A stretch of 64,000 bases of DNA, taken from positions 1 through 64,000 of the forward strand of contig JAFQLS010000024.1 in NCBI GenBank assembly GCA_017396555.1. Reading direction: 5' to 3'. Below, piece after piece: positions 49,271-58,896 of this stretch. Position numbers and translations under genes: made by a program. Origin of the DNA: Lachnospiraceae bacterium (GTDB lineage: Bacteria; Bacillota; Clostridia; Lachnospirales; Lachnospiraceae). The notes under the pieces are model-generated. The model was not told the origin of the DNA and made no database searches. It saw only the letters and a program-made list of their open reading frames with translations. Every line of letters begins with the position of its first letter. Position 1 is the first letter of the stretch.

Positions 49271-51493
49271 ATGCTAAGCTTAGAGGGATATATAGAGAAA
49301 ATAGTATATAGAAATGAGGAAAATGGTTATACGGTGTTTACTCTCGTTGCTGACGGAGAGGAGATAACCGGTGTAGGAACTTTTTCTTATATTGCAGAGG
49401 GTGAATGTGTTGAGATTTCAGGTGAGTATATAGAGCATGTTATCTATGGTACGCAGTTCAAAGTAGAAAATCTTACCGAGAAAGCACCTGAGGATGAGAT
49501 TTCTATAGCAAGGTATTTGGGGTCTGGTGCGATTAAAGGCATTGGCGCTGTTATGGCAGACAAAATTGTCAGAAAATTTGGTAAGGATACTTTCAGAATT
49601 ATCGAAGAAGAGCCGGAGAAGCTTGCTGAGGTAAAGGGCATAAGTTTGAATAAGGCTATGGATATATCTGCACAGATTGAAACAAAGAAGGATATGCGAA
49701 AGGCAATGATATTCTTGGGTCAATATGGTATATCTTTAAATCTTGCCATTAAAATTTATAACAGATATGGAATGGAAATATATTCTGTTATTAAAACTAA
49801 TCCGTATAAGATGGCAGATGATATAGATGGTGTAGGTTTTAAGATAGCTGATGAAATTGCTCAGAGAGTAGGCATTCATAGTGACTCGGATTTTAGAATT
49901 CAAAGTGGGATATTGTATACGCTTCAATGTGCTGGTGCTAATGGTCATGTATATTTGCCGGAAAATTTATTGATAGAGGAAACCGTGGAATTGCTTGGTG
50001 TTAAGTCTGAAACCGTGGCTAAGCATTTGATGGATATGGTGATTGACAAAAAAATAGTTATCAAGGAATATGAAAATGAAGGTAAAATAGTATATGCTTC
50101 TGTGTATTATTACACAGAAATGAATATAGCTGCAATGCTAAAGGGGTTGAATGTTACATTTAAAACAGATGAATCAAGTGTGATTAATCGACTTGAAAAA
50201 ATAGAAAAGAATGAGGAAATAACACTTGATGATATTCAAAGAGAGGCTGTTATTGAAACCACTAGGAATGGTCTGATGGTTATTACAGGTGGACCGGGTA
50301 CTGGAAAAACAACTACGATTAATAATATAATTAAATTTTTTGAGTCAGAGGAAATGGACATACTCCTTGCAGCACCTACAGGTAGAGCGGCTAAAAGAAT
50401 GACAGAAGCAACAGGATATGAAGCACAGACAATTCACAGATTACTTGAATTATCTGCTGTGCCGGAGGATGGAAATGCGAGAGGGAATTTTGAAAGAAAT
50501 GAAAACAATCCGTTGGAGGCAGATGTGATTATTATAGATGAAATGTCTATGGTGGATATGTTCTTGATGAATGCATTGTTGAAGGCTATTATACCGGGAA
50601 CAAGACTAATTCTGGTAGGAGATGTTAATCAGCTTCCGAGTGTAGGACCCGGCAATGTTCTCAGAGATATTATAGAATCTGATAAATTCAAGGTTGTAAG
50701 ACTTACTAAGATTTTTAGACAGGCAGGGGAAAGCGGAATTGTTGTAAATGCACACAGAATTAATAAAGGAGAAAAGGTTATGCTTGATAATTCTATGAAG
50801 GATTTTCTTTTTATGAAAAGACCTGAAGCAGATGCTATCATAAGTGCAAGCTTAACACTTATAAAAGATAAGCTTCCTAAGTATGTAAATGCGTCAATGC
50901 AGGATATACAAGTGCTTACTCCTATGAGAAAGGGACTGCTTGGAGTTGAGAGAATAAATGAAATTCTGCAAAAATATCTTAATCCGCCATCTGATAATAA
51001 GAGAGAACACGAAACGGTAAATGGTATATTCCGTGAAGGCGACAAGGTTATGCAGATAAAAAATGATTATCAGCTTGAATGGGAAATCAGGAATAAATAT
51101 AATCTGGTAACTGCGAATGGGCTTGGTGTGTTCAATGGTGATACAGGAGTTATTAGAACTATCAACACCTATAATGAAACATTAGAAGTTGAATTTGAAG
51201 AAAAAAAGATGGTTAGCTATACATTTAAACAATTAGATGAGCTGGAGCTTGCTTATGCAGTTACTATACACAAGTCTCAGGGTAGTGAATATCCGGCAGT
51301 TATTATTCCACTGCTTACGGGACCAAGGCTTCTTATGAACCGCAATCTGTTATATACAGCGGTTACAAGAGCTAAGAAATGTGTATGTATAGTGGGTAGC
51401 GATGAAACATTTAATAATATGGTTGCAAATGAAAATGAACAGAAGAGGTACTCTGGTCTTAAATATAAAATAATTGAATTATGGGAGGGGTAG
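49271..51493 (+). CDS. recD2: RecD2-type DNA helicase
   Basis: The 740-residue SF1B helicase has an N-terminal OB fold (about 1-80), helix-hairpin-helix motifs (GAIKGIGAVMADKIVRKFG, VKGISLNKAMDIS, DGVGFKIADEIA), Walker A GGPGTGKTTT near residue 339, Walker B IIDEMSMVD, and the C-terminal SF1 motifs (YAVTIHKSQGSEYPAVI, LLYTAVTRAKK). It unwinds DNA 5' to 3' in repair and replication. It sits inside the flagellar cluster together with comF and yvyF. Confidence 0.96.
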   Translation: MLSLEGYIEKIVYRNEENGYTVFTLVADGEEITGVGTFSYIAEGECVEISGEYIEHVIYGTQFKVENLTEKAPEDEISIARYLGSGAIKGIGAVMADKIVRKFGKDTFRIIEEEPEKLAEVKGISLNKAMDISAQIETKKDMRKAMIFLGQYGISLNLAIKIYNRYGMEIYSVIKTNPYKMADDIDGVGFKIADEIAQRVGIHSDSDFRIQSGILYTLQCAGANGHVYLPENLLIEETVELLGVKSETVAKHLMDMVIDKKIVIKEYENEGKIVYASVYYYTEMNIAAMLKGLNVTFKTDESSVINRLEKIEKNEEITLDDIQREAVIETTRNGLMVITGGPGTGKTTTINNIIKFFESEEMDILLAAPTGRAAKRMTEATGYEAQTIHRLLELSAVPEDGNARGNFERNENNPLEADVIIIDEMSMVDMFLMNALLKAIIPGTRLILVGDVNQLPSVGPGNVLRDIIESDKFKVVRLTKIFRQAGESGIVVNAHRINKGEKVMLDNSMKDFLFMKRPEADAIISASLTLIKDKLPKYVNASMQDIQVLTPMRKGLLGVERINEILQKYLNPPSDNKREHETVNGIFREGDKVMQIKNDYQLEWEIRNKYNLVTANGLGVFNGDTGVIRTINTYNETLEVEFEEKKMVSYTFKQLDELELAYAVTIHKSQGSEYPAVIIPLLTGPRLLMNRNLLYTAVTRAKKCVCIVGSDETFNNMVANENEQKRYSGLKYKIIELWEG

Positions 51494-52197
51494 TTATAGA
51501 TATATTTGGAATATTTTTTCCTAGAAGGTGCCCAATGTGTGGTAAACCTACAGGATATGGCAAGGATTTAATACATAAGGAGTGCAGAGAAAAGCTACCA
51601 TATATTACAGGGGCAAAATGTTTGAAATGTGGTAAAAGTGTGGAAAACGCTGAGGTTGAATTTTGTTATGATTGCACCAAAACAGAACATATATATGACA
51701 AGGGCAGGTGCCTGTATAGTCATAACGGACAAATGAAAAAGTCTCTTTATGATTTTAAATATAAAAATAAAAGAGAGTATGCAAAGGCGTATGGTGAAGA
51801 ACTGGTTAATAATCTGAAATATGAGATTTTGGCTTGGAATGCAGATGTTATTATGCCGGTACCTTTGCATAAATCCAAGCTACGTCATAGAGGGTATAAT
51901 CAAGCGGAATTGATTGCCAGGGAGCTTTCCAGGAGGCTTGAAATACCAATGGATAGTAAGATTTTAAAAAGAACAAGAAAAACTAGAGCACAAAAAGAGC
52001 TTAATGATTCTGACAGGAAGAAAAATGTCAAAAATGCTTTTATTGTAGACAAAAGTATAGTAAAATATAAGAAGGTTATTTTAGTGGACGATATATACAC
52101 AACTGGAAGTACTATTGACAGTTGTGCGAAGGTACTTAAGGAGAAAGGCGTGGAAAAGGTATACTATGTTAGTTTGAGCGTAGGAACCGGTATATAG
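51481..52197 (+). CDS. comF: ComF-family phosphoribosyltransferase-like competence protein
   Basis: The 238-residue protein has an N-terminal zinc region (RRCPMCGKPTG, KCLKCGKSV, FCYDCTK) and a phosphoribosyltransferase fold with VILVDDIYTTGSTIDSC and PVPLHKSKLRHRGYNQAELIAREL, as in ComFC/GntX. It is linked to DNA uptake and possibly to recycling of DNA fragments. The ATG is inside the recD2 end (13-base overlap) without a clear ribosome site; a GGGAGGGG follows the ATG, so the start is uncertain and coupling is likely. Confidence 0.92.
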   Translation: MGGVVIDIFGIFFPRRCPMCGKPTGYGKDLIHKECREKLPYITGAKCLKCGKSVENAEVEFCYDCTKTEHIYDKGRCLYSHNGQMKKSLYDFKYKNKREYAKAYGEELVNNLKYEILAWNADVIMPVPLHKSKLRHRGYNQAELIARELSRRLEIPMDSKILKRTRKTRAQKELNDSDRKKNVKNAFIVDKSIVKYKKVILVDDIYTTGSTIDSCAKVLKEKGVEKVYYVSLSVGTGI

Positions 52198-52206
52198 GAG
52201 GAAGTC

Positions 52207-52611
52207 ATGGAAGTAAAAAATTGTAGAGAATGTGGAAGGTTGTTTAACTATATAGGCGGACCTAAGTTGTGTCCGGCATGCAGGGATGAACTTGAGAAGA
52301 AGTTTAATCAGGTAAAGGAATATATACAAGAGCATAGAACTGCACAAATGCAGCAGATATCTGATGATAACGAGGTATCTGTGCAGCAGATTAAGCAATG
52401 GGTAAGAGAAGAGAGACTTACATTTACTGAGGATTCTATGATAGGTGTGGAATGCGAAGGATGTGGAAGAACTATCAAGACAGGACGTTTTTGTGATGGC
52501 TGTAAATCTGAGATGGCGAGAGGTTTTAATAATCTTTACAAGAAAAATGAACCACAACAGAGGGCTAAAGATCCTAGGGAAAGAGCCAAGATGAGATTTT
52601 TGGATAATTAA
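52207..52611 (+). CDS. yvyF: YvyF-type flagellar-region zinc protein
   Basis: This 134-residue protein of the TIGR03826/YvyF family has an N-terminal zinc knuckle (KNCRECGRLFNYIGGPKLCPACR). A helix-turn-helix-like segment (EVSVQQIKQWVREERL) and a second zinc knuckle (CEGCGRTIKTGRFCDGCKSEM) follow. In Bacillus yvyF lies between comFC and flgM, as here, and it is thought to influence flagellar gene expression. AGGAGGAAG precedes the ATG. A terminator at 52703-52738 separates it from flgM. Confidence 0.92.
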   Translation: MEVKNCRECGRLFNYIGGPKLCPACRDELEKKFNQVKEYIQEHRTAQMQQISDDNEVSVQQIKQWVREERLTFTEDSMIGVECEGCGRTIKTGRFCDGCKSEMARGFNNLYKKNEPQQRAKDPRERAKMRFLDN

Positions 52612-52638
52612 ATGAATATGTTTTAAAGATAGGAAGAA

Positions 52639-52675
52639 TATAGAAAATAGAGATTATTATCTGGTATTTTCTATA
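52639..52675. repeat. 11-bp inverted repeat
   Basis: TATAGAAAATA (52639-52649) and TATTTTCTATA (52665-52675) are perfect complements with a 15-base loop, between yvyF and flgM. They could be an AT-rich operator or hairpin. Confidence 0.5.
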
Positions 52676-52702
52676 GTTCCGGATAAAATAACAGTTAAAG
52701 TG

Positions 52703-52738
52703 AAATAAGATCGGCAAGCCGGTCTTATTTTTGTTTTT
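52703..52738 (+). terminator. Intrinsic terminator before flgM
   Basis: AAATAAGATCGGC (52703-52715) pairs with GCCGGTCTTATTT (52718-52730), then a T-rich run. Confidence 0.85.
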
Positions 52739-52763
52739 TTTCTAAAAAAATAATAAAAAAGAC

Positions 52764-52790
52764 TAATGAAATATTTAAAACTACCGATAA
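52764..52790 (+). promoter_or_regulatory. Sigma-D promoter of flgM operon
   Basis: TAAT (52764-52767), 15-base gap, ACCGATAA (52783-52790): matches sigma-28 -10 in seven of eight positions, 36 bases before the flgM start. Confidence 0.65.
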
Positions 52791-52826
52791 AATATATGAA
52801 AGAATATTTGCAAGGAGGCGAAAGTT

Positions 52827-53111
52827 ATGAGAATTGATGCGTATAATCAAATTAGTCAGGTTTATAAGACTAACAACAAAATGAAAGCTCAGAGTGCTTA
52901 TACGGCAAGAGCCAATGACAAAGTTGAAATATCTGATTTTGGCAAGGTTCTCCAAAGCGCGAAGCAGGCAGTTAAAGAAAGCTCTGATGTCAGAGAAGAC
53001 AGAATTGCTGAATTAAAGGCAAGAATTGAGAACGGAACATACGAGGTTAGTGGTGAAAGCTTTGCTGATAAGCTGTTAGATGATTATCAGTTAGTAGGAA
53101 AGCTTTGGTAA
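52827..53111 (+). CDS. flgM: Anti-sigma-D factor FlgM
   Basis: The 94-residue protein starts MRIDAYNQISQVYKTN. It ends in the sigma-binding FGKVLQSAKQAVKESSDVREDRIAELKARIENGTYEVSGESFADKLL, matching FlgM. It binds and inhibits sigma-D until the hook is finished, when it is exported. It heads the late flagellar operon, behind a sigma-D-like promoter, so it is autoregulated. AAGGAGG precedes the ATG. Confidence 0.95.
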   Translation: MRIDAYNQISQVYKTNNKMKAQSAYTARANDKVEISDFGKVLQSAKQAVKESSDVREDRIAELKARIENGTYEVSGESFADKLLDDYQLVGKLW

Positions 53112-53129
53112 AGGGAAGGAACATAGAAC

Positions 53130-53642
53130 ATGGCAAGCCTTATAGAAGTATTGATTGATACTTTAAATGCAGAAAATGATGAATATGTTAAGATTCTTAA
53201 GATTTCCCAGGAGAAAACACCGATTCTTGTAAAAGGTGATGTTGAGGCTCTTAGGGAAATTGTGGCTAAGGAACAGGTTCATGTTGACAGAGTTGCCAAT
53301 CTGGAAAAAAAGAGAGTTGAAGCAGTAAATGATATTGCTACAGTTCTTAACAAGGATGCTGATACTTTGACTGTTAAGGAAATAATTGATTTGTTAAAGG
53401 GTCAGGATGAGGTTCAGAACAAACTGATTGAGGCACATGCAAAAATCAAAGCTACGCTTAATGATGTGGTTGCGATTAATGAGATTAATAAGAATCTTAT
53501 CAGAGAATCATTGGAAATGGTTGAGTTTAATATCAACTTGATTAATAGCTTTAAGAAGGCTCCGGAGGTTAATACCTATACCAAGAATGCATATAATGTA
53601 AATGCTTATACAGAGCCACCAAAATTTGATGCGAAGAACTAG
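53130..53642 (+). CDS. flgN: FlgN-like flagellar export chaperone
   Basis: The 170-residue, highly helical protein has a long coiled-coil-like body (IEVLIDTLNAENDEYVKILK, KEQVHVDRVANLEKKRVEAVNDIATVL). A C-terminal helix (IRESLEMVEFNINLINSF) corresponds to the substrate-binding region of FlgN. It escorts the hook-filament junction proteins FlgK and FlgL, whose genes follow. It is 18 bases after flgM in the same operon. The Tyr/Asn-rich C-terminus (NTYTKNAYNVNAY) is probably unstructured. Confidence 0.88.
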   Translation: MASLIEVLIDTLNAENDEYVKILKISQEKTPILVKGDVEALREIVAKEQVHVDRVANLEKKRVEAVNDIATVLNKDADTLTVKEIIDLLKGQDEVQNKLIEAHAKIKATLNDVVAINEINKNLIRESLEMVEFNINLINSFKKAPEVNTYTKNAYNVNAYTEPPKFDAKN

Positions 53643-53659
53643 GAAAGGTAAGTGGAAAT

Positions 53660-55399
53660 ATGGCTAAAATGACAAGCTTTTATGTTGGCGTGTCTGGTTT
53701 GCAGGCTAGTCAGAATGCTATCAATACAACTGCACATAACTTGTCTAATGTTAATACCACGGGGTATGTAAGACAACAGGCTATATTAGGAGACAGAGAT
53801 TACAGCCTAGTAGGAAGAAAAGCGACAAGTTATATGCAGGTCGGCCTTGGTGTTGATTCTATTGCGACAAGCAGAATAAGAGACATTCTTCTTGATTCCG
53901 CATATAGAAGTGAGAATAGCCGAGGTGGTTTTTATGAAGCGCAATACGAAGCTATTACAGAAATAGAAACTATAGTCGGAGAGACTGAAGGTGAACAGTA
54001 TCAGAACATCATTGAGAAGCTGTGGAGTGCAATTAATGAAATGTCAAAGACTCCGGATAGTCTTGTGGCACGTTCGGAGCTGGTTATGTATGCGGAAGAA
54101 TTTTTGAACCGCTCACAGAATATATATGACACTCTCATAGCATATCAGGATAACCTTGATACTAAGATAACAGAATTAGTGAATGAAGTGAATTCATATG
54201 GTGCAAAGCTTAATGAATTAAATAAATTAATATCTAGTGTAGAAGCTGTTGGCGTGGAAGCGGCGAATGATTTGCGTGATGAAAGAGATGTAGTGCTTGA
54301 TGAATTATCTAAATTAGTCAAGATGTCTTATACTGAGATTGATAACGGAATTGTTACGGTTAAGATAGAAGGTGTTGATTTTGTATCGGAAACATCAGTT
54401 TTCCCAATGGAAACAGCTGAATTAGATGGAGACAGAGGTTCTACCTATTTATCGTGTGTGTGGCCTCATCTTGAAGGAAGGGAAGTGTTTTTCCTTGAAG
54501 AAGAGATATCTACAGCTAATAACAATGATAAAGGGGAACTTAAAGGATATCTGTTGGCAAGAGGTGATTATGTAGCTGATTACACAGATATTCCGCAGAC
54601 AAAAGATTATGATTTGACAACGGAAGAAGGAAGAAATCAGTATTATGATGCTGTTGATATATATCACAGAGAAGTTTCGCCATCGTCTGTAATGTCTATG
54701 CAGGCGATGTTAGATACATTGGTTAACGGAATAGTAACTTCGATAAATGATGTTATGGCGCCGAAGGCAGAAGAAAGAGTATCGTTTGTAGGTGCAGATG
54801 GAACTGTGTATGATAACGTAGAGGTGCTTGATATAAATTGTTCTGTAGGTGCAGATGGAGAGTTGCCACCTGCTGAATTATTTTCAAGATTATATACAGA
54901 CAGATTTGTAGAGGTGCTTGCTGATGATGGAACGACATATTATGTGTATAATGATTTGAATACATTTGGAACTGAGTCATTATATTCGATAAAAAATATG
55001 GAAATTAATCAGGAAGTAATAAGTGACTATTCAAAATTGCCTTTTACCACCAGAGAAGGCGAGATTGATTTGGAAATGGGACTTAAAATGGTTGAAGCAT
55101 GGGGTGAACCATTTGCCAGCTTGAATCCTGATAATCTTACTAAAAAAACATTTAAACAATATTATAATGAAGCAATATATAATATAGGTAACAGAGGAAC
55201 ATTGAATCAGGCGATTGCAGAAAATCAGGTTATCGCAACTTCGCAGATTAATGCAAAACGAAATGAGATAATGGGTGTTTCTTCCGATGAAGAACTTACT
55301 AATCTTATCAAGTTCCAAAACGCATACAATGCTTCGTCAAGATATATAAATGTGATTAGTGAAATGCTTGAGCATATAATAATGAGATTAGGAAGCTAA
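53660..55399 (+). CDS. flgK: Flagellar hook-associated protein 1 (FlgK), copy 1
   Basis: The 579-residue protein has the N-terminal HAP helix SFYVGVSGLQASQNAINTTAHNLSNVNTTGYVRQ and the C-terminal FlgK signature ELTNLIKFQNAYNASSRYINVISEMLEHII. The central region (about 150-480) is large and acidic and includes coiled-coil stretches. HAP1 forms the first junction layer between hook and filament. A second flgK-like gene follows after 27 bases, and FlgN is the probable chaperone of both. The length is typical for FlgK. Confidence 0.94.
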   Translation: MAKMTSFYVGVSGLQASQNAINTTAHNLSNVNTTGYVRQQAILGDRDYSLVGRKATSYMQVGLGVDSIATSRIRDILLDSAYRSENSRGGFYEAQYEAITEIETIVGETEGEQYQNIIEKLWSAINEMSKTPDSLVARSELVMYAEEFLNRSQNIYDTLIAYQDNLDTKITELVNEVNSYGAKLNELNKLISSVEAVGVEAANDLRDERDVVLDELSKLVKMSYTEIDNGIVTVKIEGVDFVSETSVFPMETAELDGDRGSTYLSCVWPHLEGREVFFLEEEISTANNNDKGELKGYLLARGDYVADYTDIPQTKDYDLTTEEGRNQYYDAVDIYHREVSPSSVMSMQAMLDTLVNGIVTSINDVMAPKAEERVSFVGADGTVYDNVEVLDINCSVGADGELPPAELFSRLYTDRFVEVLADDGTTYYVYNDLNTFGTESLYSIKNMEINQEVISDYSKLPFTTREGEIDLEMGLKMVEAWGEPFASLNPDNLTKKTFKQYYNEAIYNIGNRGTLNQAIAENQVIATSQINAKRNEIMGVSSDEELTNLIKFQNAYNASSRYINVISEMLEHIIMRLGS

Positions 55400-55426
55400 T
55401 GGTATAGACAGAAAGGCGGTGTAGCG

Positions 55427-56902
55427 ATGGCTTCAACATTTTTTGGACTAACAATTGGAACATCAGGCTTATTTACAGCTAATGCCGGAATTAATACAAC
55501 TGCGCATAATATAGCAAATGAAAACACGGAAGGTTATTCAAGACAGCAGGCTACACAGTCTGCTACAAGTGCTTTAAGGGTATATCAGAGCTATGGTATG
55601 GTTGGCTCGGGTGTAACGGTTGATAAGATTGAACAGGTAAGAGATTTTTATTATGATGTAAAATATTGGAGAAATAATGCGAGTCTTGGTGAACAGTCAA
55701 TAAAAAATACATATAATCTTCAAATGGAGGATTATTTTAATGAAATGAAGGTTGAAGGATTTACGGCTGAATACCAGAATTTATTTAATTCATTAACACA
55801 GCTTGAAGGGGATCCTGATAACGTAACTATAAGAGCAGAGGTTCTAAACTATGCTCAGAGTTTGGCAGATTATTTGAATGATATAGATACTAAATTATCA
55901 CAGCTCCAACAGGAATGTAATACAGAAGTAAGTAATAAGGTAGACCAGATTAACACCTTGGCTTCTCAGATTGCAGCCCTCACTAAGCAGATTAGTACAG
56001 TTGAATTAACAGGAGCGCCTGCTAATGATTTAAGAGATCAGCGAGCAGTTCTCGTGGATGAACTTTCATTAATTGTTCCGGTAACAGTTAAAGAAGAATT
56101 AAATGCAAATAACCAGTTGGAATTTACGATTGATGTTAAAGGTTTTAATATTGTAAATAATTTTGATACTCATCAGCTTAAGGTTGTTACAAGAGAAGAA
56201 CAAGTAAATGATTCTGATATTGTAGGATTGTATGATATATATTATAATTATGATGAGAGATTAGGAACGGGAACAAGATTTGATGTTCAGGCTATGGGGT
56301 TAAGTGGAGAACTTAGAGGCATACTTGATATCAGAGATGGAGATAACGGAGAGATAATTGATTACAAGGGAATACCACACTATAAGGAAAGACTTGGTTC
56401 TTTTAAAGAAGCATTTATGGAGCTTTTTAATGATGTACATGATGGTGGTTATAATCTGTATGGTGATAAGACGGAAGGTGTAGATTTCTATTATATAGAT
56501 GGTGAAGGGAAGCTTATGGTTAATGAAGATTTAGTTCATGATCCAAAGCTTCTTGGTGCATCGGATTCGGTAATTCATGATGGTGTGGGTAATTCGGGAA
56601 TAGTTTCAAAATGGATAACATTTCAGGATAAGACAGTGCTTCAAAATGCATCAGCTCAGGAATACCTACAGAGTATAGTATCAGAGCTTGGTGTAACAAC
56701 GATGAAGTCAAGTACATTACTTTCAAATTATTCACATATTGAGAATAGTATTAGTAATCAGAGATTGTCTGTGTCGGGTGTAGATAGTGATGAAGAAGCT
56801 ATGAATCTTGTTAAATATCAGGATGCTTACGAGTTAGCTGCTAAGGTTATACAGGTAATGTCAGAAATGTATGAAAAACTTATAAATGAAACAGGAGTAT
56901 AG
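55427..56902 (+). CDS. Flagellar hook-associated protein FlgK-like, copy 2
   Basis: The 491-residue paralog of the preceding FlgK starts TFFGLTIGTSGLFTANAGINTTAHNIANENTEGYSRQ and ends DEEAMNLVKYQDAYELAAKVIQVMSEMYEKLI. Both conserved terminal helices are intact, but the centre is shorter and unrelated at a glance. The pair may form a two-component first junction, or the second may have taken over the role. AAAGGCGG precedes the ATG. Its gene overlaps nothing and leads to flgL with a 16-base gap. Confidence 0.9.
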   Translation: MASTFFGLTIGTSGLFTANAGINTTAHNIANENTEGYSRQQATQSATSALRVYQSYGMVGSGVTVDKIEQVRDFYYDVKYWRNNASLGEQSIKNTYNLQMEDYFNEMKVEGFTAEYQNLFNSLTQLEGDPDNVTIRAEVLNYAQSLADYLNDIDTKLSQLQQECNTEVSNKVDQINTLASQIAALTKQISTVELTGAPANDLRDQRAVLVDELSLIVPVTVKEELNANNQLEFTIDVKGFNIVNNFDTHQLKVVTREEQVNDSDIVGLYDIYYNYDERLGTGTRFDVQAMGLSGELRGILDIRDGDNGEIIDYKGIPHYKERLGSFKEAFMELFNDVHDGGYNLYGDKTEGVDFYYIDGEGKLMVNEDLVHDPKLLGASDSVIHDGVGNSGIVSKWITFQDKTVLQNASAQEYLQSIVSELGVTTMKSSTLLSNYSHIENSISNQRLSVSGVDSDEEAMNLVKYQDAYELAAKVIQVMSEMYEKLINETGV

Positions 56903-56918
56903 AAAGGAGTGCCAATAT

Positions 56919-58406
56919 ATGAGAATAACTAATGGAATGATGATTAGCAATACACTTGCAAATATAAGCAGAAATAAAACAAAAATGGACACCTTAAATA
57001 CTCAGTTATCTACAGAAAAGAAGATACAGAGACCGTCAGAGGATCCGATCGTAGCTATCAGAGCATTGAGATTTCGTTCTACTTTATCAGAAATAGATCA
57101 GTATCTTGAGAGAAATATACCGGATGCGGATGCATGGTTATCTACAGCGGATTCAGCACTTGGAAATATTGTTAAACTCTTTGGCGATATAACAACCTAT
57201 TGTAATCAGGCTATAAATGGTTATTATGACAGCGATGATAAGAGAACAATCGTAGAGACGTTAAAGGCGTATAGAAGTCAGATTTTCTCGGATGCAAATA
57301 CTGATTATGCAGGAAGAACAATATTTACGGGTTTTAAGACAGATACAAATTTAACTTATACAAAGGAAATGCCGGAAGAGTCATTTGAGATAACACAGAA
57401 ATTAGATAGTACGGTATTTGATAATATAAGAAAAATTAATAATAGTGTTGATATAGAAGGTATCACGGTAACTAATGTTGGCACTTTTGATGTGGCTTCT
57501 CTTGAAGCACCGGGATATACAGATGCTTACAGAGTAAGACTGGCATACGATGGAATAAATCCTGGAAGTACAGGCACAATCGAATACTACAATCTTGATG
57601 AAGATGGTAATAAGGTTGATGTAAATACCGTAACTGCCATAGAAAAAAGTGTGAACGACGCAGATGCATATCTTCCGGGTGACGATGAGGTTTATTTTAT
57701 TCCAGAAACAGGAGAATATATTTTTGGAAAAAATGTTTATTCAGAGGTTGCAGAATATGATGAGTTTGAGGTAACATATAGTAAGACAGGATTTGATGAG
57801 GACGAATTAAATCCAATTCATTATTTTGATTGTAAGGATTTGAATACTGGGTTAGAATATACATATGATGAACAGATTATTGAGTATGAAGTAAGCTTTA
57901 ATCAAACTATAGAAATCAATGTTCAGGGCTCGAAGGTGTTTAATCATGATATGGCAAGGGACTTAGATGACGTTATTAATGCGGCTAACACAGTTTCAGA
58001 TGTAGAAAATAAGATTAATCAGCTGACATTTATGCAGGGCAATGTCGAAGAAGGCTCGGATGAGTATAATAATCTCCAGGTTCTTATAGATAATTGTAAT
58101 AGAGAGTTGGATTTTGCAAAGGATGAATTGACAGCAAGATTCTCGTCGGCTCTTTCGCTTTATCAGGATCATATGAATACAGTGAGTCTCGCGAGAGCAG
58201 ATGTAGGTGCAAGAGAGATAAGACTCCAGCTAACCAGTGATAGATTAAGTAATCAAAGAACTACAGTAAAAGCTCTTAAGAGTACAAATGAAGAGGTTGA
58301 CGTAACAGAGATAGCAGTAGAATTTGCAGAAGCAGAAAGTATTTATGATGCATCGCTTGCAGCAGCAGGTAAGGTAGTAAAGAACAAATTAATTGATTTT
58401 ATATAA
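56919..58406 (+). CDS. flgL: Flagellar hook-associated protein 3 (FlgL), long form
   Basis: The start at 56919 has AGAAAGGAG upstream. The 495-residue protein has the FlgL/flagellin N-terminus MRITNGMMISNTLANISRNKTKMDTLNTQLSTEKKIQRPSEDP and the C-terminus VDVTEIAVEFAEAESIYDASLAAAGKVVKNKLIDFI. FlgL is usually about 300 residues; here a central domain of about 200 residues is inserted, acidic and rich in Tyr. It makes the second hook-filament junction. It is preceded by the two flgK genes and followed by fliW. Confidence 0.94.
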   Translation: MRITNGMMISNTLANISRNKTKMDTLNTQLSTEKKIQRPSEDPIVAIRALRFRSTLSEIDQYLERNIPDADAWLSTADSALGNIVKLFGDITTYCNQAINGYYDSDDKRTIVETLKAYRSQIFSDANTDYAGRTIFTGFKTDTNLTYTKEMPEESFEITQKLDSTVFDNIRKINNSVDIEGITVTNVGTFDVASLEAPGYTDAYRVRLAYDGINPGSTGTIEYYNLDEDGNKVDVNTVTAIEKSVNDADAYLPGDDEVYFIPETGEYIFGKNVYSEVAEYDEFEVTYSKTGFDEDELNPIHYFDCKDLNTGLEYTYDEQIIEYEVSFNQTIEINVQGSKVFNHDMARDLDDVINAANTVSDVENKINQLTFMQGNVEEGSDEYNNLQVLIDNCNRELDFAKDELTARFSSALSLYQDHMNTVSLARADVGAREIRLQLTSDRLSNQRTTVKALKSTNEEVDVTEIAVEFAEAESIYDASLAAAGKVVKNKLIDFI

Positions 58407-58436
58407 AAGCTATAGATAGCAGAAAGAAGGGTATAT

Positions 58437-58895
58437 ATGAATATTTATACTAAATTATTCGGAGAGGTAACTGTAGATGTTAATAAGGTAATTAACTTTG
58501 ATGCAGGCTTAATCGGATTTGAAAATTGTAAGCAGTATATGCTTATACATGATTCTGAAAAGGAAGAGGGCAAAATTGTATGGTTACAGTCAATTGATGA
58601 ACCGGAACTGGCTTTACCGGTTATAGATCCTTTGGTGATAGTACCTGATTATAACCCTACTGTTGAAGATGAATTGTTAAAGCATTTAGGTGAAGGAGAG
58701 GAAATGCCTCTTGTTCTTACGGTTATAACAGTTCCGCAGGATATTACAAAGATGACGGTTAATCTTAAGGCTCCAATCGTTATTAATCCAACATTGCTTA
58801 AGGGATGTCAGATGATTGTTGAAGACGAAGAATATTTGGTAAGACAACCAATATACGATATGCTTGCAGCAAATAATAGAAAGGATGGTGAATAA
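58437..58895 (+). CDS. fliW: Flagellar assembly factor FliW
   Basis: This 152-residue protein has the FliW pattern: INFDAGLIGFENCKQYMLIHDSE, VWLQSIDEPELALPVIDPLV and LTVITVPQDITKMTVNLKAPIVINPTLLKGCQMI. FliW binds flagellin and, when flagellin is exported, binds and inactivates CsrA. Its gene is 1 base before csrA, the standard pair, and its targets (flagellin genes) are in this window. GAAGGG lies before the ATG. Confidence 0.96.
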   Translation: MNIYTKLFGEVTVDVNKVINFDAGLIGFENCKQYMLIHDSEKEEGKIVWLQSIDEPELALPVIDPLVIVPDYNPTVEDELLKHLGEGEEMPLVLTVITVPQDITKMTVNLKAPIVINPTLLKGCQMIVEDEEYLVRQPIYDMLAANNRKDGE

Positions 58896-58896
58896 T

